From contig CM034413.1 in the NCBI GenBank assembly GCA_019925095.2, positions 1,245,001 through 1,309,000 of the forward strand: 64,000 nucleotides of DNA, in the 5' to 3' direction. Below the pieces are notes generated by a model. The model made no database searches. It was not told the origin of the DNA and saw only the letters and a program-made list of their open reading frames with translations. The stretch's first letter is position 1. The number at the start of each line of letters is the position of its first letter. The position numbers were made by a program, and so were the translations under genes. Positions 20,791-31,565 of the stretch are shown in pieces. This DNA is from Dendrolimus kikuchii. Taxonomy: Eukaryota; Arthropoda; Insecta; Lepidoptera; Lasiocampidae.

Positions 20791-21537
20791 CACAAGTACG
20801 GTCTTGTATGGAATATTGCTCTCACCTTTGGAATGGCTCAGCCAAATACCAGCTCGAGACACTCGAGTCAATAGAGAAGATCTAGGAAACTGATAGGCAA
20901 TAACCGACTATTCGACGCGAGGCTTCAGAGCCTAAATCATCGACGTAAAGTCGCTAGTTTGTCGCTATTCTATAGGATACACTTCGGCGAGTGTACCACG
21001 GAATTACATCAATTGGATCCTCCATCACCATTTTACCACCGGACAAGCAGATGTACGAGCTCACGCCATCGATATATGGTGGAAATACCAACAAAGTAGA
21101 TGGAAGAGAAACGAGTTGTTTGTACAGAGAGAATATATAATTATAAAAAAAATTTGCAACACAGTGTTACTGACACAGTCACTTGTAAACAGACAATTCT
21201 ATCTAGACATCTTCTCATATTCTATTTATCTATCTAAACAGTCTCCCTTAAGAGAGCAGCAGCGCATTTGTAGCACCTTTGGTGTTGCAAATGTCTATAG
21301 GCGATGGTAACCGCTTTCCATCAAGTGGGCCGTCTGCCTGTACGCTGAGCTCCTGAAAAAAAAAAATTAACACAAACCAGCCTCTGATGAACTAAAAAGT
21401 TCTCAACATTATGCTTCCACTTTTATTATACGTACCGCTGAAGAGAGGAACTCTTTTCCGTCGTCTGTTTTTCCTGAAGAATACAATCTAGGTGTCTTCA
21501 AGTCTCGAGTGAACAGGTATCTTCTAGGTAGGTAAGT
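20791..21537 (+). mobile_element. Jockey/CR1-like LINE C-terminus, split by retroposon D
   Basis: The first part (to about 21115) reads in shifting frames VYQAQVRSCMEYCSHLWNGS, KLIGNNRLFDARLQSLNHRR, VASLSLFYRIHFGECTTELH. This is the thumb/C-terminal region typical of jockey- or CR1-like LINEs. The second part (about 21400-21535) resumes with [20 protein letters not shown] then [17 protein letters not shown] and a stop. The ~280 bp between hold AT-rich DNA and retroposon D copy 5. A frameshift near 20880 marks decay. Similar [14 protein letters not shown] ends occur at 47359-47626. Confidence 0.7.
21239..21366 (+). mobile_element. Retroposon D copy 5, 5'-truncated, nested
   Basis: Starts at CAGTCTCCCTTAAGAG and ends GCTCCTG plus poly-A, having lost the usual AAT before the tail. 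Lies between the two halves of the LINE C-terminus. Confidence 0.75.
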
Positions 21538-21539
21538 GT

Positions 21540-21579
21540 GGAAATGCAGTCTAAAGTGGAGACCTTAGACTACATTTCC
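21540..21579. repeat. Hairpin after LINE stop codon
   Basis: GGAAATGCAGTCTAA (21540-21554) pairs with TTAGACTACATTTCC (21565-21579) with one mismatch across a 10-base loop. It sits just past the LINE stop, so it may be a 3'-UTR structure. Confidence 0.55.
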
Positions 21580-21975
21580 AAACGCAAAACTGCTATAAAA
21601 AAAACCCTATATCCAAATCACCACAATCCAAACACTTAGATCCGAATAGCCAATAACAGTACACATTTTCGCGAATTTCGCAACTAAAATATCGGACCGG
21701 ATACAACTGTGAATTTTCATAAAATGGAGCGTACGAATTTCGTTGAGTTTGGCCAGAAACGAATTTTCGGACTTCGGGCAATACTATCATTATATAAATA
21801 AACCATACCCGCACTATCGGGCACTCTGCGCTTTTGTATAAGGCCACGTGTACACTGTACAATTTCAGTGATGCGAGAAAATTTAAGATGCAAGAAAGAA
21901 CTTCCCGCCACGGTTTTCCCCTTGCGTTTGTGATATGGGCTTGTTTAAGAAAGGCATCATAAAATTTGTGACTCC
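21580..21975. other. Unassigned sequence
   Basis: A minus-strand open frame reaches 139 codons (22012-21593) but overlaps retroposon sequence at its start and has no recognisable domain. Confidence 0.3.
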
Positions 21976-22072
21976 CCTGGTGTTGCAAACGTCTATAGGC
22001 GACAGTAACCACTTTCCATCGGGTGCGCTATCTGCCTGTTTTTTTATTGCCTACTTCAGGCAATAAAAAAAA
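21976..22072 (+). mobile_element. Retroposon D copy 6, fragment with double tail
   Basis: Contains GGTGTTGCAAACGTC to TATCTGCCTG. Then an inverted pair of tails: TTTTTTTATTGCCT (22039-22052), loop ACTTC, AGGCAATAAAAAAA (22058-22071). Confidence 0.65.
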
Positions 22073-22136
22073 TTAAAAAGTATATAGATAATATTTTCTT
22101 AAGTATTCGCGACTAGTACATATAATAAAATTACGT

Positions 22137-22200
22137 TTTCACAGTTTTACTTACCGCGCTTAAAACCGTTAAAACTTAGTTTTATTAACACATACAACTA
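22137..22200 (+). repeat. Element E terminus
   Basis: TTACCGCGCTTAAAACCGTT followed by AAAACTTAGTTTTATT; one arm only. Confidence 0.5.
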
Positions 22201-23021
22201 AGTTGAAACTATTATATTAAAATCTCTTAATAGGTATTTGTGGAGTCTAAAGTAACTTTTAATGAATAAAAGCTGAAATATAGCAAACAGCATTTTTTTC
22301 AGGTGACTTAGAAAAGTTGAATAATTTTAACAATCTGAACCCTACATATAAATTAAATAAACAAATGAAAGTTTATTATCGCGAGTTTCCTTCCCGTTCT
22401 CTGACTACATCTTTTATTCGTCTGGGCACGCTGCGGAAAATGTTGAACAACAGCTAAATAAGAAAAAAAACCACCCAATATCTTAAAAAAAGATTGCGCT
22501 ACTTTTGAATTTTCGGGGTTTTCGCTAGCGTTCCGCTAATTTTGATGGTATGTGTATTAATACGAGATATGTTGTTTTTTTTTTAGTTTCCTTGTCGTAC
22601 ATTTTTTTTTATTTATAAGAAAAGCAAACAAATACAATATATATTTTGTACATAATTATAATTATACTCTATATTATGTTAGTAATATGGTATCCAACAG
22701 AACTTTTCCACATTTTATTTAAGGATATATGTTATTATAATAATTTATTAACTTTTATCGCTTACGGTGTAACTTAAATATAGTAAAAGAAATAATAAAA
22801 TATAAAATAGAATTAAGGTGGAGACGACATACTTAAAAGTTTGTTTAGTACATTATATTTGAATTTGTCAATGGCCATAGAAAATATCTCAATTTCATTG
22901 ACATGTTTATTGTAGAAATCGACGATAATTTTTTTCAGTTCACATTTTGTATGCCAATGAATGGCGAAGCATAACCGTACCTATATGTATCAAAAAGTCT
23001 TTGTAACATATATTCCATAAT
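22201..23021. other. AT-rich unassigned sequence
   Basis: Nothing recognised over about 800 bp. Confidence 0.4.
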
Positions 23022-23034
23022 TACCTTATATCGA

Positions 23035-23380
23035 GTTGGTCTGAAAGAGAGTGTCGGGGTGAAGGTAAGGAAAGGAATGCTCCGGTGGTTCGGGCATGTG
23101 GAAAGAATGCATGATGAAAGAATGACTAAACAGATATACAATGCAAAAGTGGATGGATGCAGAAGTCGTGGAGACCACGACACACCTTCCATGATCAAAT
23201 TGATCGTGTACTAGCGGAGCGTGATGTCAGGAGCCTTAAGAACAGACGAGTGTGCATGACAAGAGTTATGAATGTCAAAGAAGCAAGTGAGGTGTGTAAG
23301 AATGGGCCTAAACGGCGCTCTGTTGTTCGTGCCTACCCCGCAAGGGAACTGGCGTGAAGTTATGTATGTATGTATATATG
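23035..23380 (+). mobile_element. RTE-A copy 8
   Basis: Starts at AGTTGGTCTGAAAG. The frame is broken at GTCGTGGAGACCACG near 23170, where AGG-GCC bases are missing, then resumes to RAYPARELA and an (ATGT)n tail. Perfect target duplication TACCTTATATCGA at 23022-23034 and 23381-23393. GGGCC subfamily. Confidence 0.85.
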
Positions 23381-23393
23381 TACCTTATATCGA

Positions 23394-24176
23394 CTTTGTT
23401 TTTGAGAAAAAAATACTACAATTACTCTATATAAAATAAAATAAGACTGTCACTAACTTAAAGGTAAATGATATGACTGATTATAATCACGATTAAGTTT
23501 TTGATTTATACTATATTTTTTTAATTTGTAAAAAACAAAACAGTATTTTATATTTGGTGACTTCCTTCTAATGTATTTTATATATTGAACACTATCCATT
23601 TTATTAGAATAGAAACAGTGTCCAGCAGTAGAACATTTATGCGCTGATATTGTTACTTTCACCCTTAGACCATTAATTTGTAGACGTAGACAATAAACAA
23701 ACTAACAAAAACGTCAAAATAAATTAATTATTTTTTACAATCTTGAACTCGCCACGCACTGCAAGACGATCGGTATACTATTTCAAAATCGGTACCCTTT
23801 ACCCGGCCTCATTTAGTCTTAGCTTGTACCTAATAAATTACACAACACCAAAATCGAGGAGTTATTCTTGCATCAGACGTCGAGTAAATCTTGCATCCGA
23901 CGAACAGTGTGTAGTCACCTTAAGACTCGTACATTCGCCGATATTGTTTCACAGAGATAACATTATACAATTCTGGGAAAATGTTTACGGGTCTCCATTT
24001 TATGTTAATCAGGAGCAACAACTTATTGGCCTTGTAAAATGTAATATTTGTATATGTATCTGAAATTCAACATGAAATCTCGTACAAATTCAAATTTATT
24101 TACTCGCATAAAACATAGTTTAAAAGGTTACAGTAAGTAAGTAAGTTAAATTGCTACAGTAGTTATATTTGATTAC
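23394..24176. other. AT-rich unassigned sequence
   Basis: Short frames only. A GTAAGTAAGTAAGTTAA run lies near 24135. Confidence 0.35.
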
Positions 24177-24441
24177 ATATCGAGGGGTCCAAGGTTATTT
24201 GTTTTAAGCGACATTTGCGAAATTGTGTCGATAGAGGAGTTTGAAGTTTCAATGACCCACAAAAAGACTTCATTAGTAAACTACATACTATATTTAAAAA
24301 AGAAAAAAATCTATAGTTTTTAGTTGGAAACCAGGTTCATTATAATTCCTTAAGTTTGAGACATTAGGATGCAAGATAACCATCAAGTCAATTCTGTCAC
24401 AAAATGTCGCTTAAAACAAATAGCCTTTCACCCCTCGATAT
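24177..24441. mobile_element. MITE H copy 2
   Basis: About 265 bp with terminal inverted repeats: left ATATCGAGGGGTCCAAGG then TTATTTGTTTTAAGCGACAT; right is the complement, ending CACCCCTCGATAT. The interior aligns with copy 1 in reverse (GACATTAGGAT at one end, GTTTCAATGACCCAC at the other). No transposase frame. Confidence 0.8.
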
Positions 24442-24521
24442 GTTTTTGCCAGATTGGCGTGCTGATTTAGCTCGTACGATTAATTATAATATTACATTAT
24501 TTATACAATTAATTAAAATAT

Positions 24522-24964
24522 TGTTACGACCGACAAAGATAAATTCGCACCTGCATTTTATTACCTTTCGGCATTTGTACTTCTTTTGTTTACTTTGTGT
24601 TTAAAATTTGTGATTACAAAAACAGCCCGTTGTGTATTGTAATCTTTTATGGCCTAATGTTGTATTGTGATCACTGCCACGTATCTCGAATTTAAAATGC
24701 AAGCTGATTCTAAGAAATTCGGTCCACGCGGTCGATCAGACATTGCATCGGTACAGTATAAAGCAATGCCCCGTCTGAGAGATGAGGCAGTTGAGCGATA
24801 ACCACAAACGAAGCAAGACATGTGTACATTCGGTAATCTATTTAGTGACGGACTTTGCGGGTGTTGTTTTATGTTTGTACCTGTGTTATACGTGTTTGTA
24901 TAGTTCTAATAAACTCTATAATAACTCCAACGGTATTTTAATTTGAGTCCTGCAACTCGTAACA
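24522..24964 (+). mobile_element. Solo LTR K1
   Basis: Runs from TGTTACGACC to CTCGTAACA, the TG...CA ends of a retroviral-type LTR. Inside are TATAAA at 24757-24762 and an AATAAA signal at 24908-24913, in the order expected for plus-strand transcription. Two further copies are at 44257-44786 and 54999-55413. Flanks ATAT/ATAC suggest a 4-bp duplication with one change. No internal gag-pol adjoins it, so it is a solo LTR left by recombination. Gypsy or Bel/Pao origin is possible. Confidence 0.75.
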
Positions 24965-25055
24965 ATACATCAAAATCTCAATTAAAAAGTAAATAGCGTC
25001 TACAGTCCCATAGTCAGATAATTATAGCAGTCAATATAACAAGTATTAAATTCTC

Positions 25056-25288
25056 AATGCAAAAGTGGATGGATGCAGAAGTCGTGGAAGGCCACGATAC
25101 ACCTTCCATGATCAAATTGATCGTGTACTAGCAGAAGGCGATGTCAGGAGCTTTAAGAACATACGAAAGTGCATGACAAGAGTTACTAATGTCAAAGAAG
25201 CAAGTGAGGTGTGTAAGAATAAGCCTGAGTGGCGCTCTGTTGTTCGTGCCTACCCCACAAGGGAACTGACGTGAAGTTATGTATGTAT
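25056..25288 (+). mobile_element. RTE-A copy 9
   Basis: Begins at AATGCAAAAGTGGATGG. Frame open to AYPTRELT with several substitutions. Perfect duplication GTATTAAATTCTC at 25043-25055 and 25289-25301. It abuts the 3' end of RTE-C copy 3. Confidence 0.85.
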
Positions 25289-25301
25289 GTATTAAATTCT
25301 C

Positions 25302-25658
25302 TTTTCTTACACCTTCTCCTAATTATTTGGGGTCGGTACAAATATTTTTTCCTTCCATACTCCTCTATTCTGACATACGTCCTCTGTCACACCACAAATC
25401 ATCATATCATCCTTCACACAATCTACCTATCTTTTCTTTGGTCTACCTTTACATTTGTACCCATCAATCTTGCTGTGTAACATTCTTTTTTGTCACGTGA
25501 CTTTCATCCCTCGTCATTACATGCCCATACCACCTTAATCTTCTTCCAGTTTAACAGTCACGGGTGCAATTTTCGAAGGTCCCCTTATGAACTCATTTCT
25601 CACCTCATCCATTCTTGTAACACCAGATATCGATCTCAACATCTTCATCTCAGCTGAG
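25302..25658 (-). mobile_element. RTE-C copy 3
   Basis: Reverse complement of family C, from the CCGACCCCAAATAATTAGG end to SAEMKMLRS-like codons near 25650. Interrupted by small deletions, so no continuous frame remains. Confidence 0.65.
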
Positions 25659-25690
25659 TGGAGAAGTTTGTGTTCTATCAATTCAATCTT

Positions 25691-25985
25691 CTATTCGTTA
25701 TTACTATATTCATCATTTAAGTCTTTCTGAAATATATCTTTCCTTTGTTCTGGTATCTTCTCTATCATTCTGAAAGTCTTAAAAGCAACTTCCGCTGCTA
25801 GAATGTTCCACCTTCGGTCGCCGCAATATATTTCATCTTTATCCAAAGCTAACAAAGTCGTGGAAAGAACGCAACTGGTTGAATATAATGACTCTGGTAT
25901 CCAAACTACTTGAGTCAACATTTTCGTCGAACTCCCTATGTTTGTTGGTGAAGAATCGAGTTGGAACCTATGCAAATAAGACTCG
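25691..25985 (-). CDS. Unrecognised open frame (~95 codons)
   Basis: A minus-strand frame ends at 25691 and is open back to a stop just upstream of about 25990. It contains QVVWIPESLYSTSCVLSTTL and GDRRWNILAAEVAFKTFRMI. No ATG lies at the start of the readable part. I do not recognise the family. It could be an exon of a host gene or a decayed transposon ORF; the segment matches no other repeat in the window. Confidence 0.2.
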
Positions 25986-26110
25986 GATGGAAGTCAGAAA
26001 ATCGTAGATGCATAATTATGCCTGGTTCCCTTTGACGATGGAGTGTAGGTATCTCATTATGGGACAGAGAGGATTTACACCTTACGATCCGATTTCTCGA
26101 TACGATTTTT

Positions 26111-26422
26111 ATCCGTGCAGGAACGGAGAAAGAATATAATTTCCTGCGGCCGGGCGGCCTGTCGTAAGAGGCGACTAAACAACCCACAGCCAGGTGGTAG
26201 GGCATTTGCCCGATTGGATGGCTACCACCCCTGGTCTAAAGTATGTCGCCATAACAACCTTGAGTTGTGTTCCGGCATTAGTGACCAGGTTCCAGTTTCC
26301 CTTAAGAGAGCAGCAGCGCATTTGTAGCAACTTTGCTGTTGCAAATGTCCTTAAGCGATGGTAACCGGTTTCCATCATGTGGGCCGTCTGCCTGTCTGCT
26401 GATCTCCTGCAATAAAAAAAAA
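26111..26422 (+). mobile_element. Retroposon D copy 7, full length
   Basis: Complete from ATCCGTGCAGGAACGGAG to CTCCTGCAATAAAAAAAA; close to the family consensus. Confidence 0.88.
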
Positions 26423-27179
26423 ATTTATATATTTTTAAAATTTATGTAATATAGATTTGTCGTAAATAAATCAAGTCAATTTATGTGTGTAAGTATCAGT
26501 GGCGTGGTGTGGAAATTTAGCTAGGGTAAGCCGGTTGAAAAATATACCCTATGATGTAAGCGCCGACTACACCTCTATTGTGGAAATTAAGGCACAAAAA
26601 ATCGAGCAGCAGAGCTAAATAAAATATGAGATAATAAAAATGTCCCACTCGCGATTTATTTTCTTATTACAATTTGTAATTTTTATTTTGCAATCAATCT
26701 TATCGCATAATGAAACAAATCCGGTGCCCGAACGGGTTATGAGTTACTATTTCATCCAACTTTGAAACCCCAAAGAAATGGTAATACAGTAATAATAGAG
26801 ATATGACAAAAAAACTTAAGCACCAACTAGTTTATGGCGCTTTCGACCTTTTAGTCGCCTTCTTGAAGATAAGCTATGGGGAATCGAGTTATGTGAATTT
26901 GATGATATGAACATTATTGCTTCATTCTGCTTTAATTTCAATAATATTATTTCCCTAAAAATATTTTAAATATATTGAGCCTATCTTCGTAACACATGAT
27001 ATTTCATTATCAATCAGGTCACGATTCGACTACGACTGAATCGTATGGTGTAAATTCGCATCTGTTCATTCTGTAAACGGAGTTATCTAACGATCGATGT
27101 GGTACGGCGGATAATTTTCATAAATAAGTGGATAGCATAGCGAATGCACGAATATAAGAGTTGACTAACGACGTCTTTT
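26423..27179. other. AT-rich unassigned sequence
   Basis: Nothing recognised. Confidence 0.4.
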
Positions 27180-27345
27180 GAAAATCTGTACTTAGTATAT
27201 TGTTTACCTGTCTGTGGTCCACGTGGAATTTTAAAAAAGTAGCCTATGTTAGTCCTTATATATCTGCCAGTGAAAGTTTCGTCAAAATCGGTCCAGCCGT
27301 TTCAGAGATTAGCCGGAGCAGACAGACAAAAATTCTAAAAACTGC
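27180..27345 (-). repeat. Helitron-like body fragment (V)
   Basis: CGTCAAAATCGGTCCAGCCG and TTTCAGAGATTAGCC, words shared with 34745-34885. No terminal CTAG preserved. Confidence 0.4.
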
Positions 27346-27376
27346 AAATTTGCGATAGAGAAGATGGGATAGGGAA

Positions 27377-27685
27377 TGCGTGCAGGAACGGAGACAGAAT
27401 ACGATTTCCTGCGTTGGAGCGGTCTGTCGTAAGAGGCGACTTAACAACCCACAGCCAGGTGGTAGGGCATTTGCCCGACTGGATGGCTACCACCTGGTCT
27501 AAAGTATGTCGCCATAACAACCTTGAGTTGTGTTCCGGCATTAGTGCCCAGGTTCCAGTCTCCCTTAAGAGAGCAGCAGCGCATTTGTAGCACCTTTGGT
27601 GTTGCAAATGTCCATAGGCGATGGTAACCGCTATCCATCAAGTGGGCCGTCTGCCTGTCTGCTGATCTCCTGCAATAAAAAAAAG
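27377..27685 (+). mobile_element. Retroposon D copy 8, full length with target duplication
   Basis: GTGCAGGAACGGAG to CTCCTGCAATAAAAAAAA. Flanks GAAGATGGGATAGGG (27360-27374) and GAAGATGGGCTAGGG (27687-27701) form a 15-bp duplication with one mismatch. This shows that the family moves as a unit by target-primed insertion. Confidence 0.88.
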
Positions 27686-27743
27686 GGAAGATGGGCTAGG
27701 GGAAGGAGCAAGTGGACCATCCAAACTTTTACTCATCGAACCG

Positions 27744-27762
27744 CCCCCCCCCCCCCCCCCCC
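27744..27762 (+). repeat. Poly-C tract
   Basis: Nineteen consecutive C residues beside a CpG-rich region. Length may be unreliable in the assembly. Confidence 0.9.
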
Positions 27763-27953
27763 TCCCGACGCTTCACGCGGCGTCGATTCGTTGTACGCCG
27801 CATTCACAGTCACTCTGGAGTACTCCAGCGTAAAGACAAACGAATCTATCTAATCATAGAAAGTGCAAGTGAAAATCTGACGCGCGTTTATTTTTCAAAA
27901 TTGACCATTGGTATAGCGTCAATCCGACGCTGAATATAGAACTTTGCACTTAC

Positions 27954-28225
27954 CTCGCAACCAGTCACCAGCCCACGACAGCGCTGGTTCAGGGTTCTGC
28001 CGTTGCTTTCTCACGTGGCGATAAAGGTAGCAAAGTCCTTCTACACGAGCCTCGGAGCGCAAGGGACGCAGATACAATGATCGCTATGTTTTGAAACGAT
28101 TGAGGCGAATGTCCTAGTATTTAACTGGACCCGAAAATCTTCGATAGCTAATATGTATCTGTAATGGCGGGTGCGATATCTGCTACGTGCGTCGCGGTAG
28201 CGTGGCGTTTGGCAACGTACTGAAC
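27954..28225 (-). promoter_or_regulatory. Candidate host promoter and first exon
   Basis: A CpG-rich block of about 500 bp that matches no repeat in the window. On the minus strand an arthropod initiator-like TTCAGTA lies at about 28218-28224. It is followed some 265 bp later by GCGAG|GTAAGTG, a near-ideal splice donor, with the exon ending at 27954. The minus-strand frame from 28253 stops at 28041, so the exon would be 5' untranslated or read in another frame. No TATA box seen. Prediction only. Confidence 0.3.
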
Positions 28226-28351
28226 TCACGCGCCGAGCGAGCGGCGGCAACATACGGGGTTTGCAAGATGCTATAAACTCAAGACAAAATTAGTTATTGG
28301 GAAATAAGTGGCGCCAACAGTGACTGACCACGGTCTTATTCGTAACTTTTT

Positions 28352-28658
28352 AGCCGTGCAGGAACGGAGAAAGATTTTCCTGCGGCCGGGCGGCCTGTCG
28401 TAAGAGGCGACAAAACAACCCGCAACCAGGTGGTAGGGCATTTGCCCGACTGCATGGCTACCACCCCTGGTCTAGAGTATGTCGCCATAACAACCTTGAG
28501 TTGTGTTCCGGCATTAGTGCCCAGGTTCCAGTCTCCCTTAAGAGAGCAGCAGCGCGTTTGTAGCACCTTTGGTGTTGCAAATGTCCATAGGCGATGGTAA
28601 CCGCTATCCATCAAGGAGGCCGTCTGCCTATCTGCTGAACTCCAGCAATAAAAAAAAA
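28352..28658 (+). mobile_element. Retroposon D copy 9, full length
   Basis: Complete, with an AGCCGTGCAGG head and CTCCAGCAATAAAAAAAA end. A 5-bp deletion near 28373 removes part of GAATACAATT. Confidence 0.85.
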
Positions 28659-29210
28659 CGTCAAACTATCAAGTTTTTTTTAATAAAAACTTTAATGTCA
28701 GTTACTATAAAAATTAATACAACGCCTAAGAATAAAATATTTCTTTATATAATAAATTTTCTTCGCGACAAAGGAAACTTTGTCGATTTTCAATTTAAGC
28801 AGAAAAACTCCATTCAGTGTGCTAACTGCCTTTGTGAGAAAACTTGATATTTTTCCAATATAAAAGAAAAATTCCTTCATAGTAATTTTTATAGAAGGTT
28901 ATTATTTTAATTCCCGGTAATACTTAAGTTAACGCGTATTTTTTAATGTACTCTTATGCAATCGCTACATCTGTCTGTCTATCCCATTTTGTTGTCTGAA
29001 ACTGGTAAACATACGGACAGTCCTATGTTTTATAGACCGAGATCCGGCTGCAAGATTACTACGTTCATTTTTTATCTAATTAAAATCTACTTTTTATAGA
29101 TAATTATATATGGGGAAATACATAATTGCGGGGTTGCCTATAAAAGTGTGGCCGCTAGTATTTTTAATTAAAATAATATTAGTTTGATATTTTGGGAAAA
29201 TTTTCAATTT
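28659..29210. other. AT-rich unassigned sequence
   Basis: Frames of up to 92 codons read through the AT-rich DNA without recognisable product. Confidence 0.35.
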
Positions 29211-29292
29211 TTCACATTTCTATAGGCGCTAGTAACTACTTTCCACCAGGTGGGCCATCAAACTATCTGCTGTGCTTCATCCATAAAAAAAC
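29211..29292 (+). mobile_element. Retroposon D copy 10, 3' fragment
   Basis: TTTCTATAGGCGCTAGTAAC to CATCCATAAAAAAA; strongly diverged. Confidence 0.55.
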
Positions 29293-29339
29293 AACCATAG
29301 GTGATGGTGTGCAAGCTATCATTTTAACAGTTATTATCT

Positions 29340-29927
29340 ATAATAAAGCTACGTTTTAACGGTTTTAAGCGGGGTAATTTATTTGATTTTTGTTATTCCG
29401 ACGTTTCGGCCATTTTTCAATGGCTCTGATCACGGAAGACAAAGATGTCATTTGGGATTTGGGATCCGATCATCAAAACTATTAAGACCCAAAACCAGCA
29501 AAAACCAACTGCCAGACCTCAAGACACTGTGAGCTCTTTCTGCGTGCAACGGAAAACATACCAACTTGACTGATAATTTCTTTTGTTTTTCCTTCCACCC
29601 ATTTTAATATTATATAAAATTATTAGAGCTAGGCATGTTTGCTGAAGTTTTTTGTGCCGCTTCTTCTCTTCAAGTCAACACATGTTGCGAAGCGGTGGTA
29701 AATTACATAAGGCTCCCATAGAGTAAATAATAACCACAAATAAAATAAAACTAAATAATTAAAATTAACAAGTTGGCGATAGGCTAAATAAAACTTTGTC
29801 AATACTCGTTGACACTTGACATCTTTGTCTTCCGTGATCATGGCCACTGAAAAGTGGCCGAAACGTCGGAATATTAAAAACCAAAAAATTACCGCGCTTA
29901 AAACCGTTAAAACGTAGTTTTATTATG
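29340..29927. mobile_element. Inverted-repeat element E1, complete
   Basis: 588 bp with long terminal inverted repeats of about 110 bp. Outer ends read ATAATAAAGCTACGTTTTAA and its complement. Each arm continues into a GACGTTTCGGCC hairpin and GTGATCACGGAAGACAAAG-like words. The right arm shows GGCCACT-GAAA-AGTGGCC at 29842-29859, a seven-base stem closed by a GNRA tetraloop, followed by GAAACGTCGG. The interior holds a repeat F-like block. No transposase. Partial relatives lie at 22137, 32145, 43413, 50940 and 51107. Confidence 0.7.
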
Positions 29928-30083
29928 TATACAACTCGCGAAAATTTAAGTTTTTATCTATTTATATAGGTACTTATTATATAGTACACTTGCCGAATGA
30001 AAATGTTCGTCACCTTAAAGTCGACTTTTGCTTGCACGAGTGTTAAAAACAATACTGCCAACAATTTAATAAATATTACGTTT

Positions 30084-30225
30084 AAATCTGTGGAGTGACG
30101 CTCGCGGATCGCGTTCGTAATACCGAATTAAGAAAGAGAGTTGGTTGGAAAGAATAAGCCTGAATGGCGCTCTGTTGTTCGTGCCTACCCCGCAAGGGAA
30201 CTGGCGTGAAGTTATGTATCTATGT
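30084..30225 (+). mobile_element. RTE-A copy 10, internally deleted
   Basis: Joins AAATCTGTGGAGTGACG...AGAGAGTTGGT directly to GAATAAGCCTGAATGG, skipping about 270 bp of the parent. Ends in a short ATGTATCTATG tail. Flanks TTACGTTTA/TTACCTTTA may be a decayed target duplication. Confidence 0.8.
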
Positions 30226-30374
30226 TACCTTTATAAAGTATAGAAACATGAAAAAAGAACAATGTAATGTTGACAACGATAGACGCTGAGATTAAAAATA
30301 AGAAACAAAGAGGATATAATCACTACGCTTAACATAAACATTAAAACCAATTAAAAAGTTTTACATGTCTAAAC

Positions 30375-30567
30375 AATCTTCTTAGACAAGATAAAAAATC
30401 AAACAACTTTGATCTAAGTAATTTTAAACTTTATTGTCAAATAGTTAAACATAATTTCCTGTGGTACAGTCTGTTTTGTGACTTAGTTTGAAAAAGTACC
30501 ATGTGCTCGCGGAACGTTAAATGAATCAATTTGAAAAATGGCGAACATTTTCATACCACGACTGTAC
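30375..30567 (+). repeat. Repeat J copy 1
   Basis: AATCTTCTTAGACAAGATA, TTTTAAACTTTATTGTCAAA, and ATTTTCATACCACGA near the end. Recurs in the same orientation at 48282-48482. The plus-strand reading ...LRQDRKSNNFDLSNFKLYC at the second copy suggests a LINE ORF end, but this is not certain. Confidence 0.55.
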
Positions 30568-30719
30568 ATTACATAATGAAACAAACAAAGAATAAGTATA
30601 AGAATGAAAAAAAAGAGAAAACAAATATAAAAAAAGAATAAAATACCCTCCGCCCTTTACAATGGCGGCGTAATATTTAAAAAAATTCGAATTCTCATAA
30701 TATATAACAACTCTGTGAT

Positions 30720-31026
30720 TTTTTTTTCATTGCATGAGTTCAGTAGACAGGCGGACGGCCCACTGGTGGAAAGGGTTTACCATCGCCTATTGATATTTGC
30801 AACGCCAAGTGTGCTATAAATGCTGCTGCTCTCTTAAGGGATACTGGAACCTGGCCACTAATGCCGGAACACAACAAAGGGTTGTTATGGCGGCATACTC
30901 TAGACCAAGGGTGGTAGCCATCCAGACGGGACAATATCCTACCACCTGGCTTTGGGTTGTTTTGTCGCCTCTTATGACAGGCTGCCCGGCCGCAGGAAAT
31001 TGTATTCTTTCTCCATTCCTGCACGA
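30720..31026 (-). mobile_element. Retroposon D copy 11, full length
   Basis: Poly-T and CATTGCATGAGTTCAG at left; CTCCATTCCTGCACG at right. Confidence 0.85.
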
Positions 31027-31517
31027 AATTGCAAAAAATCTAAATCAGGGACCTAAAAACAAAGTTAACATTGAAACAATATCATTGCGTAAGGTAACAA
31101 GTGAACGACGCAACAGCTCACAAGTACAATAAGTACGACCTAAGTTATTTACTGTTTATTCACTTAAGTCTAGAAATAAAGCTAAGTTAAAATATAGCCT
31201 AGCTTAAGATTTTAGCTCTCATATATTTAACGGATAGTGCAGGAGCTGAAGGTAGTATCGATAACGTAATACGATATGCAACGCCTTGCAGTAGCAGCTT
31301 GCTACTTGCCAAGACTTTTGAACAATATCGAAAAAGACTTCATTTAGGTTATGTTTCTGTAAATATGTAAGTGTATTTCGGACTTGCAACTCAATTTTTA
31401 ATTTTGGTAATAAGAGAATAATAATTATAACAATGAGTGAAAATTGATATAGTTATTTTAAAATTCATGAGAGAAGGTCGTCAGTCTGCCGCTGCTTTCA
31501 AAGCATTTTTAATTACT
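31027..31517. other. AT-rich unassigned sequence
   Basis: Nothing recognised. Confidence 0.35.
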
Positions 31518-31565
31518 GTAAAAGGAGAAGAAGCGGCGCAATAAACTCCCCAGCAACATATCTTT
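31518..31565 (-). repeat. Repeat F fragment
   Basis: GGAGAAGAAGCGGCGCAATA and CTCCCCAGCAACAT. The GC-rich block 31680-31850 beside it is not recognised. Confidence 0.45.
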
